DNA of 37,421 nt from Actinomycetes bacterium (GTDB taxonomy: Bacteria > Actinomycetota > Actinomycetes > Streptosporangiales > Streptosporangiaceae): positions 1 through 37,421 of the forward strand of contig JAOPYO010000443.1 in assembly GCA_025964575.1 (NCBI GenBank). Reading direction: 5' to 3'. This document shows, piece by piece, positions 1 through 8,217 of the stretch. The notes under the pieces are model-generated. The model was not told the origin of the DNA and did no database searches. It saw only the letters and a program-made list of their open reading frames with translations. Numbering within the stretch: position 1 is the first letter of the stretch; each line of letters begins with the position of its first letter. Made by a program: the position numbers and the translations under genes.

Positions 1-383
1 GTGGCGGCCACGCTGCCCGGCAGCTCCTCACCGGGGATGCCGAGGTGCCGGTCGACCATCGCTCCGGTCGAGTAGATCACCGCGTCGTAGCAGGAGAGCA
101 GCTCCTCCCGGGTGAGATCCCGGCCGAGCTCCACGCAGCCAAAGAACCGCACCGAGGGATGCTCCAGCACGTTCTGCAGATAGCGGGCGATCGATTTGAT
201 CGACTTGTGGTCCGGCGCGACGCCGTACCGCACGAGGCCGTAGGGGGTCGGCAGCCGGTCGAAGACGTCGACCAGCACCTGCCCGTCGGCCTGCTTGACC
301 AGAGCCTCGGCCGCGTAGAGACCTGCGGGTCCCGATCCGACCACTGCCACGCGCAAACCATTCACGTTCGCCACGAGCGACAT
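1..383 (-). CDS. fprA: FprA-type ferredoxin--NADP+ reductase, N-terminal part (cut by window edge)
   Basis: Only the first 127 codons lie in the window; the gene runs off the left edge. The protein begins MSLVANVNGLRVAVVGSGPA. The GSGPAGLYAAEAL stretch near residue 17 is the FAD dinucleotide-binding loop, followed by DVFDRLPTPYGLVRYGVAPD and HKSIKSIARYLQNV, which are hallmarks of the FprA/adrenodoxin-reductase family. These flavoenzymes move electrons from NADPH to ferredoxins that serve P450s and other oxidoreductases in the cytoplasm. The ATG at 383 has a modest GGTGAG upstream. The gene follows the permease gene with a 62-base gap containing a perfect palindrome (433-449). Family assignment is firm; redox partner and exact subtype cannot be judged from the fragment. 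Confidence 0.85.
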   Translation of the reverse strand, partial: MSLVANVNGLRVAVVGSGPAGLYAAEALVKQADGQVLVDVFDRLPTPYGLVRYGVAPDHKSIKSIARYLQNVLEHPSVRFFGCVELGRDLTREELLSCYDAVIYSTGAMVDRHLGIPGEELPGSVAA

Positions 384-432
384 TGTGCACTCACCAGAGG
401 CCCGAGTGCACCATTGGGGCACGGTCATAGTT

Positions 433-449
433 CTAGAATCTAATTCTAG
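433..449. promoter_or_regulatory. Palindrome upstream of the FprA-like gene
   Basis: CTAGAAT-CTA-ATTCTAG is a perfect inverted repeat with 7-base arms and a 3-base spacer. It lies 50 bases upstream of the reductase start and contains the TAG stop codon of the permease gene. Its size and shape suit a TetR or MarR dimer; it resembles TAGAAC..GTTCTA operators of KstR-like regulators, but the inner base differs. Regulator identity is inference. Confidence 0.5.
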
Positions 450-1912
450 GATGAGACACTCTCCGCCCCCAGCCGGCTGTGCCGTCGCCCGTACAGGAAG
501 TAGATCCCGGCGCCGATCACCATCCACACGACGAACCGCAGCCAGGTCTCGACCGGCAGGTTGAGCATCACGAACAGGCAGGCGAGCACGGACAGGATCG
601 GGACCAACGGCACCAGCGGCGTGCGGAACGAACGCGGCAGATCAGGGCGGGTCCGGCGAAGGATCACCACACCGGCGGATACGACCACGAAGGCGAACAG
701 CGTGCCGATGTTCACCAGCTCGGCCAGCGCCGACAGCGGGATCAGACCCGCCATCACGGCGACGACGACTCCCATGAGGATGGTCGAACGGTAGGGCGTG
801 CCGAACCTCGGATGCACGGCGGCCAGCCAAGACGGCAGCAGGCCGTCGCGGCTCATCGCGAAGAAGACGCGGCTCTGGCCGAGCAGCAGGATGAGCACGA
901 CCGTGGTCAGCCCGGCGAGGGCGCCGATGCTGATGATCGTGGCGAAGATCGGATGGCCGACGGCCTTGAAGGCGTCGGCCAGCGGCGCCGCCTCGCTGAG
1001 CTGGGTGTAGTTCTGCATCCCGACGACGACGAGCGACACCGCGACGTACAGCATGGTGCAGATCACCAGCGAGCCGAGGATGCCGATGGGCAGATCGCGC
1101 TGCGGATGGCGGGCCTCCTCGGCCGCGGTGGCGACGATGTCGAAGCCGATGAAGGCGAAGAAGACGATCGCGACGGCGCTGAAGATGCCGAGCCAGCCGA
1201 AGCTCACCGGCGTGATACCGAAGATGACCTGCATGAGCGGGGCCTTCAGCCCCTGGACCGTCGGGGTCGAGTGGGCCGGCGGGATGAAGTGGTGGTAGTT
1301 CACGCCCTTCACGAAGAACAGCCCTGCGACGATCACCATCAGGATGACCGCGATCTTGATGGCGACCACGATGGCGTTGACCCGCGAGGAGATCTTGATA
1401 CCGAGCACCAGCAGCCCGGTGACCGCCAGCACGATGAGCACGGCCGGGATGTTGAAGTTCGCATTCTCCCCGGCCAGCGAGGAGGGCAGATGGAGACCCA
1501 TGCTGTCGAGCAGCGACGCGGCATAACCGGACCAGCCGACGGCCACCACTGCCGCGCCGAGCGCCATCTCCAGGATCAGGTCCCAGCCGATGATCCAGGC
1601 CGGGAACTCGCCGAGCGTGGCGTAGGAGAAGGTGTAGGCCGAGCCCGCCACCGGCACCGTGGAGGCGAACTCCGCGTAGCACAGGCCGGCGAGCCCGCAC
1701 ACGATCGCGGCGAGGACGAAGGAGATCCCCACTGCGGGACCGGCGTAGCCCTTGGCGACCCGGCCGGTGAGCACGAAGATGCCCGTGCCCACGATGACCC
1801 CGACACCGAAGACGGTCAGGTCCAGCGCAGACAGATCCCTGCGCAGCCGGTGTCCGCCCTCCTCGGTCTCCCGCATCGACTGCTCGACCGGCATCGTCCG
1901 CAACAAGCTCAT
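446..1912 (-). CDS. APC-superfamily amino-acid permease
   Basis: A 488-residue integral membrane protein with about 12 hydrophobic segments. The first helix carries GVGVIVGTGIFVLTG (about residues 35-49), the substrate-binding unwound helix of the amino acid-polyamine-organocation (APC) superfamily. FFAFIGFDIVATAAEEARHP near residue 250 is the second family signature, seen in cationic amino-acid transporter-like permeases. It should import or exchange an amino acid across the cytoplasmic membrane; the substrate cannot be read from sequence. The ATG at 1912 has a strong GGGGAGG about 7 bases upstream. It is co-directional with the reductase gene downstream, but the palindrome between them suggests a separate promoter for that gene. 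Length is normal for the family. Confidence 0.88.
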   Translation of the reverse strand: MSLLRTMPVEQSMRETEEGGHRLRRDLSALDLTVFGVGVIVGTGIFVLTGRVAKGYAGPAVGISFVLAAIVCGLAGLCYAEFASTVPVAGSAYTFSYATLGEFPAWIIGWDLILEMALGAAVVAVGWSGYAASLLDSMGLHLPSSLAGENANFNIPAVLIVLAVTGLLVLGIKISSRVNAIVVAIKIAVILMVIVAGLFFVKGVNYHHFIPPAHSTPTVQGLKAPLMQVIFGITPVSFGWLGIFSAVAIVFFAFIGFDIVATAAEEARHPQRDLPIGILGSLVICTMLYVAVSLVVVGMQNYTQLSEAAPLADAFKAVGHPIFATIISIGALAGLTTVVLILLLGQSRVFFAMSRDGLLPSWLAAVHPRFGTPYRSTILMGVVVAVMAGLIPLSALAELVNIGTLFAFVVVSAGVVILRRTRPDLPRSFRTPLVPLVPILSVLACLFVMLNLPVETWLRFVVWMVIGAGIYFLYGRRHSRLGAESVSS

Positions 1913-2000
1913 TCAGCGCCTCCCCGGAGTGGGTACGGACTCGTACCGCAATGCTCACCCAGGGCCACAAGTCGAAACACACTCAGCGTAACCTGCTGTT

Positions 2001-2032
2001 AAGAAAAGGGACCGTCCGAGCGGACGGTCCCT
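2001..2032 (-). terminator. Rho-independent terminator of dxs
   Basis: Perfect 11-bp stem (2007-2017 with 2022-2032) and 4-base loop GAGC. On the minus strand it is followed by TTTTCTT, so it ends transcription coming from dxs, whose stop is 20 bases upstream. Confidence 0.85.
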
Positions 2033-2052
2033 CTTCCAGGTCTGGTGCCCGC

Positions 2053-3963
2053 TCAGTCTCTGGGCGCGTGCTCCAGTTCGGTGCTGGTCACCCGTGCCAC
2101 GGCCTCGGTGATGTCCCGGGCAAGGTCCTGCGGGGTCAGCCCGATGTCGGCGAGGATCTGGGCGCGCTTGGCGTGGTCGAGGAACTCCTGCGGAATGCCG
2201 AAGGTGCGGACCGGCGTGTCCACTCCCGAGTCGCGCAGCAGCCGGGCCACCGCGTCACCCACCGCTCCGACGCGGCCGTTGTCCTCGACGACCGCGACCA
2301 GCCGGTGGTCACCAGCGGCCCCGACCAGCGCGGGATCGAGGGGCTTGACCCAGCGGGGGTCGACGACGGTGACGCCGATGCCCTGGGCCGCCAGCCGCTC
2401 AGCCACCTCCATCGCGGGCGTGGCCATGGAGCCGGCGGCGACGATGAGCACACTGGCCCCGTTCGAACCGGCGTGACGGGCGAGCACGTCCATGCCGCCG
2501 AGTGAGTCGATGGCCTCGAGGTCCTCGTCCACCGGGCCCTTGGGGAACCGGATCGCCGTCGGCCCGTCGGCCACCGCCACGCACTCGCGGAGCAGTTCGC
2601 GCAGCCGGGCGCCATCACGCGGGACGGCGACGCGCATGCCCGGCACGAGCTGCAGGATCGACAGGTCCCACATGCCGTTGTGGCTGGCGCCGTCATCGCC
2701 GGTCACCCCGGACCGGTCCAGGGTGAACGTCACGGGCAGCCGGTGCAGGGCCACGTCCATCAGGACCTGGTCGAAGGCCCGGTTGAGGAAGGTCGCGTAG
2801 AGCGACACCACCGGGTGCAGGCCGCCCATGGCGAGCCCTGCGGCGGAGGTCACCGCGTGCTGCTCGGCGATGCCCACATCGAAGACCCGGTCCGGATAGG
2901 CCTCGGCGAAGGCGCCGAACCCGACCGGGTGAAGCATGGCTGCGGTGATGGCGACGATGTCCTGGCGCTCGGCGCCGATCTCGACCAGCGTGCGGCCGAA
3001 GACGCTGGTCCAGGACGGCCCGCCCGCCTGGAGAAGCTGCTTGCCGGTGAGCGGGTCGAACGCGCCCCCGCCGTGCATGCAGTCCTCTTCGTCGTTCTCC
3101 GCCGGGGCGTAGCCGAAGCCCTTGGTGGTGATGCAGTGCACGATCACCGGGCCGCCGAACCCCCTGGCCTTCCGGAGGGCACGTTCCACGGCATCCTCGT
3201 CGTGGCCGTCGATCGGACCGACGTACTTGATGCCAAGGTCCTCGAACATGGCCTGCGGCTGCAGGATGTCCTTGAGGCCCTTCTTGATGCCGTGCAGCGC
3301 CTCGTAGGCCACGTGGCCGACGACCGGAGCGCGCGGCACGGTCTTCTTGATCAAGTCGAGCGCATGCTCGTAACCCTGCGTCATGCGCAGATTGGCGAGG
3401 TGGCTGGCCAGCCCGCCGATCGTCGGGGAGTAGGAACGGCCGTTGTCGTTCACCACAATGATCACCGGGCGGTCCTTGCCCGCGGCGATGTTGTTCAGCG
3501 CCTCCCAGCACATCCCGCCGGTGAGCGCCCCGTCGCCGACCAGCGCAACGACCGTACGGTCCTCGCCGCGCAACTCATAGGCCTTGGCCAGTCCGTCGGC
3601 GTACGACAGGGCCGTCGAGGCATGCGAATTCTCGATGAGATCGTGCTCGGACTCGGCCTGACTCGGGTATCCCGACAGCCCACCGCGCCGGCGCAGCTTG
3701 TCGAAGTCATGCCGGCCGGTGAGGAGCTTGTGCACATAGGCCTGGTGACCGGTGTCGAACAGCACCTTGTCCGACGGGGAGTCGAACACCCGGTGGATCG
3801 CGATCGTGAGCTCCACGGCACCGAGGTTCGGGCCCAGGTGACCACCGGTCTTGGAGACCGCGGCCACCAGGAAGTCCCGTATCTCCCCTGCGAGCATTGG
3901 CAGCTGTGCGGGATCCAGTCGTTTCAGGTCCGCCGGACCTTTAATCGACTCCAGAAGGCTCAC
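2053..3963 (-). CDS. dxs: 1-deoxy-D-xylulose-5-phosphate synthase
   Basis: This 636-residue thiamine-diphosphate enzyme condenses pyruvate with glyceraldehyde 3-phosphate to 1-deoxyxylulose 5-phosphate, the first step of the MEP isoprenoid pathway. The sequence shows the start [28 protein letters not shown], the TPP-binding [18 protein letters not shown] region, and the transketolase catalytic Glu in [11 protein letters not shown]. The C-terminal transketolase domain ends with [14 protein letters not shown]. Length matches the family (about 620-640). The GTG start at 3963 is chosen because AGGGAG sits 8 bases upstream; a nearby ATG is out of frame. It is divergent from idi with a 183-base gap, so two enzymes of isoprenoid supply share a control region. 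No catalytic residue appears to be missing. Confidence 0.97.
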   Translation of the reverse strand: MSLLESIKGPADLKRLDPAQLPMLAGEIRDFLVAAVSKTGGHLGPNLGAVELTIAIHRVFDSPSDKVLFDTGHQAYVHKLLTGRHDFDKLRRRGGLSGYPSQAESEHDLIENSHASTALSYADGLAKAYELRGEDRTVVALVGDGALTGGMCWEALNNIAAGKDRPVIIVVNDNGRSYSPTIGGLASHLANLRMTQGYEHALDLIKKTVPRAPVVGHVAYEALHGIKKGLKDILQPQAMFEDLGIKYVGPIDGHDEDAVERALRKARGFGGPVIVHCITTKGFGYAPAENDEEDCMHGGGAFDPLTGKQLLQAGGPSWTSVFGRTLVEIGAERQDIVAITAAMLHPVGFGAFAEAYPDRVFDVGIAEQHAVTSAAGLAMGGLHPVVSLYATFLNRAFDQVLMDVALHRLPVTFTLDRSGVTGDDGASHNGMWDLSILQLVPGMRVAVPRDGARLRELLRECVAVADGPTAIRFPKGPVDEDLEAIDSLGGMDVLARHAGSNGASVLIVAAGSMATPAMEVAERLAAQGIGVTVVDPRWVKPLDPALVGAAGDHRLVAVVEDNGRVGAVGDAVARLLRDSGVDTPVRTFGIPQEFLDHAKRAQILADIGLTPQDLARDITEAVARVTSTELEHAPRD

Positions 3964-4082
3964 CGCGTCATCTCCCTTTGCTCAAAGACTCTCCCGCCTC
4001 TGATTGCTAGACGCCCGAAGTTTAATGCCGGTTTGCATCGTCTCGCCGAGCCGGGGTGGAACGTCGACGTCAGGATAAGCAC

Positions 4083-4103
4083 AACCTGGGCTTCTACCAG
4101 GTT
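4083..4103. promoter_or_regulatory. Inverted repeat in the dxs-idi intergenic region
   Basis: AACCTGG and CCAGGTT form perfect 7-base arms around a 7-base spacer, 44 bases upstream of the idi start. It could be a dimeric operator or a small leader hairpin for idi. No clear -10/-35 pair was identified with it. Confidence 0.4.
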
Positions 4104-4146
4104 CGCTTCCCGGAATCTCCCCGTGGACCATAAGGTGGGCAGGGAC

Positions 4147-4743
4147 ATGGGGACGAGCAAAGACACCGATGCGCGGGGCGAAGAGATCGTTCTCCTGGAC
4201 CCCGCAGGCCGGGCCGTGGGCACGGCACCCAAGATCGCCAGTCATCACGGCGACACGCCTTTTCACCTGGCCTTCTCCTGCTATCTGGTCGACGAAGGCG
4301 GGCGTGTCCTGATCACTCAGCGGGCGCACCAGAAACTCACCTTCCCCTCGGTGTGGACCAACAGCTGCTGCGGGCATCCCGCACCCGGTGAAGGGCTGCG
4401 CGAAGCCGTACAGCGGCGGCTGCGGACCGAACTCGGCGTCACCGTGACCGCCATGACACTTACGCTGCCGAAGTTCGCCTACCGGGCCGTCGCGGCCAAC
4501 GGAGTGGTCGAGAACGAGCAGTGCCCCGTCGTCCGTGCCATGAGTGCGGGGCCGGTCCGGCCGAATCCGGCCGAGGTGGCGTCCGCGGAGTGGCGCGACT
4601 GGGACGCCTGCCTGGATCTCGCCGGACATCCCGAGTCCTCGCCGTGGTACCGGCTGCAGCTAGCCGAACTCGCCCCCCTGGGGGCTCCGCTCGACTGGCC
4701 GGCTGCCGAAACCTCTCTGCTGCCGCCCGCCATCGCCTGGTAG
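4147..4743 (+). CDS. idi: Isopentenyl-diphosphate delta-isomerase, type I
   Basis: A 198-residue Nudix-fold enzyme that interconverts isopentenyl and dimethylallyl diphosphate. TNSCCGHP (71-78) contains the catalytic Cys (C75 by alignment with the E. coli enzyme). GEGLREAVQRRLRTELGV (81-98) is the modified Nudix helix, and VENEQCP (121-127) supplies the catalytic Glu (E124). His residues at 33-34 and 40 fit the metal site. The open frame extends far upstream, but the ATG at 4147 has AGGGAC just before it and gives the usual family length. It faces away from dxs, which makes the precursor this enzyme balances. Followed by about 140 bases before the glucose-type ABC operon. Confidence 0.95.
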   Translation: MGTSKDTDARGEEIVLLDPAGRAVGTAPKIASHHGDTPFHLAFSCYLVDEGGRVLITQRAHQKLTFPSVWTNSCCGHPAPGEGLREAVQRRLRTELGVTVTAMTLTLPKFAYRAVAANGVVENEQCPVVRAMSAGPVRPNPAEVASAEWRDWDACLDLAGHPESSPWYRLQLAELAPLGAPLDWPAAETSLLPPAIAW

Positions 4744-4781
4744 CCGCAGCCCGTAGATCACCTATTGACCGATTCGCCATC

Positions 4782-4795
4782 CAAGCGGACGCTTG
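4782..4795. promoter_or_regulatory. Possible operator of the glucose-type ABC operon
   Basis: CAAGCG-GA-CGCTTG is a perfect 14-base inverted repeat about 90 bases before the binding-protein start. A TTGACC hexamer at 4765-4770 lies just upstream and could be a -35 box, though no good -10 follows at 17 bases. The site may bind a LacI- or ROK-type sugar regulator; this is inference. Confidence 0.4.
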
Positions 4796-4882
4796 TTCCG
4801 TAGCACGCACGCAACACAGATCCCACCAGCACGGGTGAGGTCTGGTCGGGGGTCGGAATCAGATACCCGAAGGGACATGGCG

Positions 4883-6169
4883 ATGCGAGGACGGTGGACC
4901 GCCGCGACGGCGGCCGCTCTGGTGCTGGTAGCGGCCGGCTGCGGCGGGGGCGGCGGTAAAAGCGGCCCTAGCGGCACGGGCTCGACGAAGGTCGAGGTCT
5001 TCTCCTGGTGGACCGGGCCCGGCGAGGCGGACGGCCTGGCAGCGATGAAGGCCGACTTCGAACAGCAGAACCCAAAGATCCAGTTCGTCAACGCGGCGAT
5101 CGCCGGTGGGTCCGGCACCCAGGCCAAAGCGGTGCTGGCCAGCCGGCTGCAGAACCAGCAGCCGCCGGACTCGTTCCAGGGGCACGCGGGCGCGGAACTC
5201 CTCGACTACATCAAGGCCGGGCAGATCGAACCCCTCGACTCCTTCTATGACCAGAACGGGCTGCGGCAGGCCTATCCGCAGCAGCTGCTCGAACAGATCA
5301 GCTATCAGGGCCACATCTACTCGGTGCCGGTGAACATCCACCGATCGAACGTCCTGTGGTTCAGCCCGGCGGTCCTCAAGGAGGCCGGTATCTCGGCCCC
5401 GCCCAAGACCGTCGCGGAGTTCATCACCGATCTGAAGGCGGTCAAGGACAAGACCAAGAAGATCCCGCTGTCGCTCGGCGCGCAGTGGACCGCCGACCAC
5501 CTGCTCGAGAGCGTCCTGCTGGGCGATCTCGGGACCGACGGCTACAACGCGTTGTGGAAGACCGGCGCGGACTGGAGCGCGGCCCCCGTCACCAAGGCCC
5601 TGCAGGACTACGCCACGATCTTCGGCTACACCAACACGGAGGCCGCCTCAACGGACTGGCAGGGTGCCGCCAAGGACATCGTCGACGGCAAAGCCGCCTT
5701 CAACATCATGGGCGACTGGGCCTACGGCTACTTCACCGGTAGCGCCCCCAACGGCCTCGGCAAGAAGCTGGACACCGACTTCGGCTACGCCGCCTCCCCC
5801 GGCACCGACGGCACCTACCTGTGGCTGTCGGACAGCTTCACGCTGCCCAAGGGCGCACCCCACCATGCCGCCGCCCTCTCGTGGTTGAAGGAGGCGAGCA
5901 GCCAGAAGGGCCAGGATCTCTTCAACCCCAAGAAGGGTTCCATCCCTGCCCGCAAGGACGGCGACAAGTCCCTCTACACGGGCTATCTGGCCTGGGCCTT
6001 CCAGCAGTGGCAGACCGACAAGCTGGCCGGCTCCTTCTGGCACGGCGTGGTCGCCAACAACAAGTGGCACACCGACATCGACACCGCGGTGGGCCTGTTC
6101 CTGCAGAACAAGAACGTCGGCACCTTGCAGAGCGCGCTGGTCAGCGCGGCCAAGAACGACGCGTCCTGA
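4883..6169 (+). CDS. Glucose-type ABC transporter substrate-binding lipoprotein
   Basis: A 428-residue extracellular sugar-binding protein of the CUT1 class. MRGRWTAATAAALVLVAAGC is a lipoprotein signal with the lipid-modified Cys at residue 20, followed by a Gly/Ser linker. The mature part (VEVFSWWTGPGEADGL, then FVNAAIAGGSGTQAKAVLAS, PVNIHRSNVLWF, FNIMGDWAYGY, LWLSDSFTLPKG and FNPKKGSIPARKD) closely follows the glucose/mannose-binding proteins of Thermus and Pseudomonas (GtsA type), so glucose is the likely ligand. The start at 4883 is preferred because AAGGG is 8 bases upstream; ATG at 4877 is the alternative, and the open frame to 4793 lacks a ribosome site. It is first in an operon with two permease genes, separated from them by a large hairpin. 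Confidence 0.9.
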   Translation: MRGRWTAATAAALVLVAAGCGGGGGKSGPSGTGSTKVEVFSWWTGPGEADGLAAMKADFEQQNPKIQFVNAAIAGGSGTQAKAVLASRLQNQQPPDSFQGHAGAELLDYIKAGQIEPLDSFYDQNGLRQAYPQQLLEQISYQGHIYSVPVNIHRSNVLWFSPAVLKEAGISAPPKTVAEFITDLKAVKDKTKKIPLSLGAQWTADHLLESVLLGDLGTDGYNALWKTGADWSAAPVTKALQDYATIFGYTNTEAASTDWQGAAKDIVDGKAAFNIMGDWAYGYFTGSAPNGLGKKLDTDFGYAASPGTDGTYLWLSDSFTLPKGAPHHAAALSWLKEASSQKGQDLFNPKKGSIPARKDGDKSLYTGYLAWAFQQWQTDKLAGSFWHGVVANNKWHTDIDTAVGLFLQNKNVGTLQSALVSAAKNDAS

Positions 6170-6175
6170 ACCCCC

Positions 6176-6220
6176 TTCGTGATCATGCAATCGTTCGTCG
6201 AACGATTGCCTGATCACGAA
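6176..6220. repeat. Large near-perfect hairpin between binding-protein and permease genes
   Basis: Two 22-base arms (6176-6197 and 6199-6220) are complementary with a single mismatch and one central base. The structure begins 6 bases after the lipoprotein stop and ends 25 bases before the permease GTG, leaving its GGGAGGT ribosome site free. There is no U-tract. It probably stabilises or attenuates the operon RNA so that the binding protein is made in excess; it could also be a DNA operator. Confidence 0.75.
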
Positions 6221-6245
6221 CCGAAGAGGCCGGGAGGTACGGCAC

Positions 6246-7136
6246 GTGCATCGACGGGTTCGTCAGTGGCTGCCAGGCCTGTTGCTGCTCTTGCCGTCGA
6301 TGATCGCGATCGGCGTGTTCGTCTATGGGCTCATCGGCTGGAACGTGCGGCTGGCGCTCAGCGGCAAGCACGACGAGATCTCACCGGAGAACTTCAACGG
6401 CGGGAAGAACTTCGTCAAGCTCTGGAGCGACCCCAGCTGGCCGGGTGCGGTCCGGCACGCCCTGATCTTCACCGTGGTCTTCGTGGGCGGGGCGCTGCTG
6501 CTCGGCTGGTTGCTGGCGTTCCTCATGGACAAGGGAATTCGCGGCGAGGCGGGGTTCCGGGCGATCTACCTGTTCCCGATGTCGGTGTCGTTCATCGCCA
6601 GCGGAGTGGTCTGGCGATGGCTGATGAACCCGGCTCCGCCGGAGCGAGCGGTCGGCTTCAACCAGCTCTTCAGCAAGCTCGGCCTGGGCTTTCTCGCCAA
6701 CGACTGGTGGCAGGACCAACGCTGGGGCATGGCCGCCATGGCGATTCCGGCGATCTGGCAGATGGCCGGCTATGTGATGGCCCTCTACCTGGCCGGTTTC
6801 CGCGGCGTACCGGAGGAGCTGCGCGAGGCCGCCCGGGTGGACGGCTGCTCTGAGTGGCAGGTCTACCGCCACATCGTGTTCCCGCAGCTGCGGCCGGTGA
6901 CGCTGTCCGCGCTGATCATCCTGGGTCATATCTCGCTCAAGGTGTTCGACCTGATCATCGCCATTGCGGGCAAGCAGATCATCGCGTACGTGCCCGGGGT
7001 GTCGATGTTCGTCGAGACCTTCGACCGTCATGACCCCGCCAATGGAGCGACCATCGCCATCTACATGCTGCTGGCCGTCGCGGTGCTGGTCATCCCCTAT
7101 TTGGTCTGGTCGATGCGACAGGAGCGCCGGTCATGA
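6246..7136 (+). CDS. Glucose-type ABC transporter permease, MalF/UgpA-like
   Basis: A 296-residue inner-membrane subunit with about six membrane spans. EELREAARVDGCSEWQVYRHIVF (about 187-209) is the EAA motif that contacts the ATPase. It forms the channel with the next gene product to import the sugar delivered by the upstream lipoprotein. The GTG start is supported by GGGAGGT 7 bases upstream. Its stop overlaps the next start by 4 bases (ATGA at 7133-7136), indicating translational coupling. No ATPase gene lies in the operon; actinomycetes often use one shared MsiK-type ATPase for several sugar transporters, so a remote gene is expected. Confidence 0.92.
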   Translation: MHRRVRQWLPGLLLLLPSMIAIGVFVYGLIGWNVRLALSGKHDEISPENFNGGKNFVKLWSDPSWPGAVRHALIFTVVFVGGALLLGWLLAFLMDKGIRGEAGFRAIYLFPMSVSFIASGVVWRWLMNPAPPERAVGFNQLFSKLGLGFLANDWWQDQRWGMAAMAIPAIWQMAGYVMALYLAGFRGVPEELREAARVDGCSEWQVYRHIVFPQLRPVTLSALIILGHISLKVFDLIIAIAGKQIIAYVPGVSMFVETFDRHDPANGATIAIYMLLAVAVLVIPYLVWSMRQERRS

Positions 7137-8002
7137 CGGCGGCCACCCATTCCACGCCGTACGGCACGCGCGCCCGGCACCGGGCGCGGGCCCTTCAGAC
7201 GGTGAAGTTCGCGATACTGCTGGCATTCGTCGCGGTCTTCCTGATCCCCGTGTACGTCCTGGTCGTCACCAGCTTCAAACCGCTGGCCGAGGCAGATCCG
7301 AGCCGGGCCTGGAACCTGCCCGCCCACTGGACCCTGGAGGGCTGGCGGGCGGCCTGGCCACAGCTCTCCCAGGGATTGTGGAACAGCACCCGGATCTCGG
7401 TGACCGGCTCGCTCATCTCGGCGGTGCTCGGCTCGCTGAACGGATTCGTGCTGTCGAAGTGGCGGTTTCCCTACGCCGACGTGGTCTTCACGCTGTTCCT
7501 GTTCGGCATGTTCATCCCCTATCAGTCGGTCATGATCCCGCTGGCGGGACTGCTGGTCCATGCCCATCTGGCGGGCACCATCAGCGGGCTGGTGCTGGCG
7601 CATGTGGTGTACGGCATCCCGATCTGCACGCTGATCTTCCGGAACTACTACGCGACCATCCCCGACGAGCTGATCGAGGCGGCCAGGGTGGATGGCGCCG
7701 GGATGCTACGGACCTATCGTTCGGTCGTCCTGCCGCTGTCCGGGCCTTCGTTCGCGGTGGTGCTGATCTGGCAGTTCACCTCCTCGTGGAACGACTTCCT
7801 CTTCGCCGTCTTCCTCGGCACCCCGAGCAGCTGGCCGGTGACGGTGTGGCTCAACAACACCGCGGGGTCCGGCGCGGCGGCCGTGCCCTACAGCCAGCAG
7901 ATGGCCGAGGCGCTGTTGGCGTCACTGCCGACCTTGCTGGTCTACATCCTGCTCGGCCGGTTCTTCATGCGTGGTCTGCTGGCCGGAGCCCTCAAGGGGT
8001 GA
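7133..8002 (+). CDS. Glucose-type ABC transporter permease, MalG/UgpE-like
   Basis: The second permease subunit, 289 residues, with a positively charged N-terminus and about six membrane spans. The EAA motif is DELIEAARVDGAGMLRTYRSV (about 179-199). FLIPVYVLVVTSFKPLAEAD near the N-terminus and the WNDFLFAVFL stretch are typical of CUT1 MalG-like partners. It starts in a 4-base overlap with the first permease, so the two should be made in equal amounts. It is the last gene of the operon; a hairpin begins 14 bases after its stop. The ligand is inferred from the binding protein only. Confidence 0.92.
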   Translation: MTAATHSTPYGTRARHRARALQTVKFAILLAFVAVFLIPVYVLVVTSFKPLAEADPSRAWNLPAHWTLEGWRAAWPQLSQGLWNSTRISVTGSLISAVLGSLNGFVLSKWRFPYADVVFTLFLFGMFIPYQSVMIPLAGLLVHAHLAGTISGLVLAHVVYGIPICTLIFRNYYATIPDELIEAARVDGAGMLRTYRSVVLPLSGPSFAVVLIWQFTSSWNDFLFAVFLGTPSSWPVTVWLNNTAGSGAAAVPYSQQMAEALLASLPTLLVYILLGRFFMRGLLAGALKG

Positions 8003-8016
8003 GAGAGACCTGATAA

Positions 8017-8047
8017 ATGACAGAAGTTCTTTCGAACCTTTTGTCAT
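8017..8047 (+). terminator. Hairpin at the end of the glucose-type operon
   Basis: ATGACAGAA pairs with TTTTGTCAT (one G-U pair), then GTTC pairs with GAAC around a TTTC loop after a single-base bulge. It starts 14 bases after the permease stop. There is no U-tract after it, so it may be a weak terminator or an RNA 3' end stabiliser. Confidence 0.5.
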
Positions 8048-8217
8048 CCGGCGACGTGTGTTCTCACATGAGTGTCTCCCTTGCCGTGTCGCCACGCTTT
8101 CCTTGCCCAGAGGCTCGGACCGTGCCGACAGAACTCGCGAATATAGGACATGACTGGACAACATTCTTGGGTGAGCTGAGCCGAGATAGCTGGTCAGGTG
8201 ACGATGGGAGGCACTGA

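Noticed and set aside
1913-2000. Possible riboswitch or leader before the APC permease gene
   Set aside because: Only about 90 bases, no conserved helix seen, and a normal ribosome site is adjacent to the start.
479-2002. 507-residue plus-strand ORF opposite the APC permease gene
   Set aside because: It is the complement of a clear membrane protein gene; the translation is His/Asp/Arg-rich low complexity, a usual GC-rich antisense shadow.
4793-4882. 30-residue extension of the glucose-type binding protein
   Set aside because: It would bury the lipoprotein signal inside the protein, and no ribosome site precedes it.
8017-8217. 66-residue ORF between the glucose-type operon and the ASCH gene
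   Set aside because: Its ATG lies inside the operon-end hairpin, there is no ribosome site, and the sequence is Ser/Cys-rich without family resemblance.
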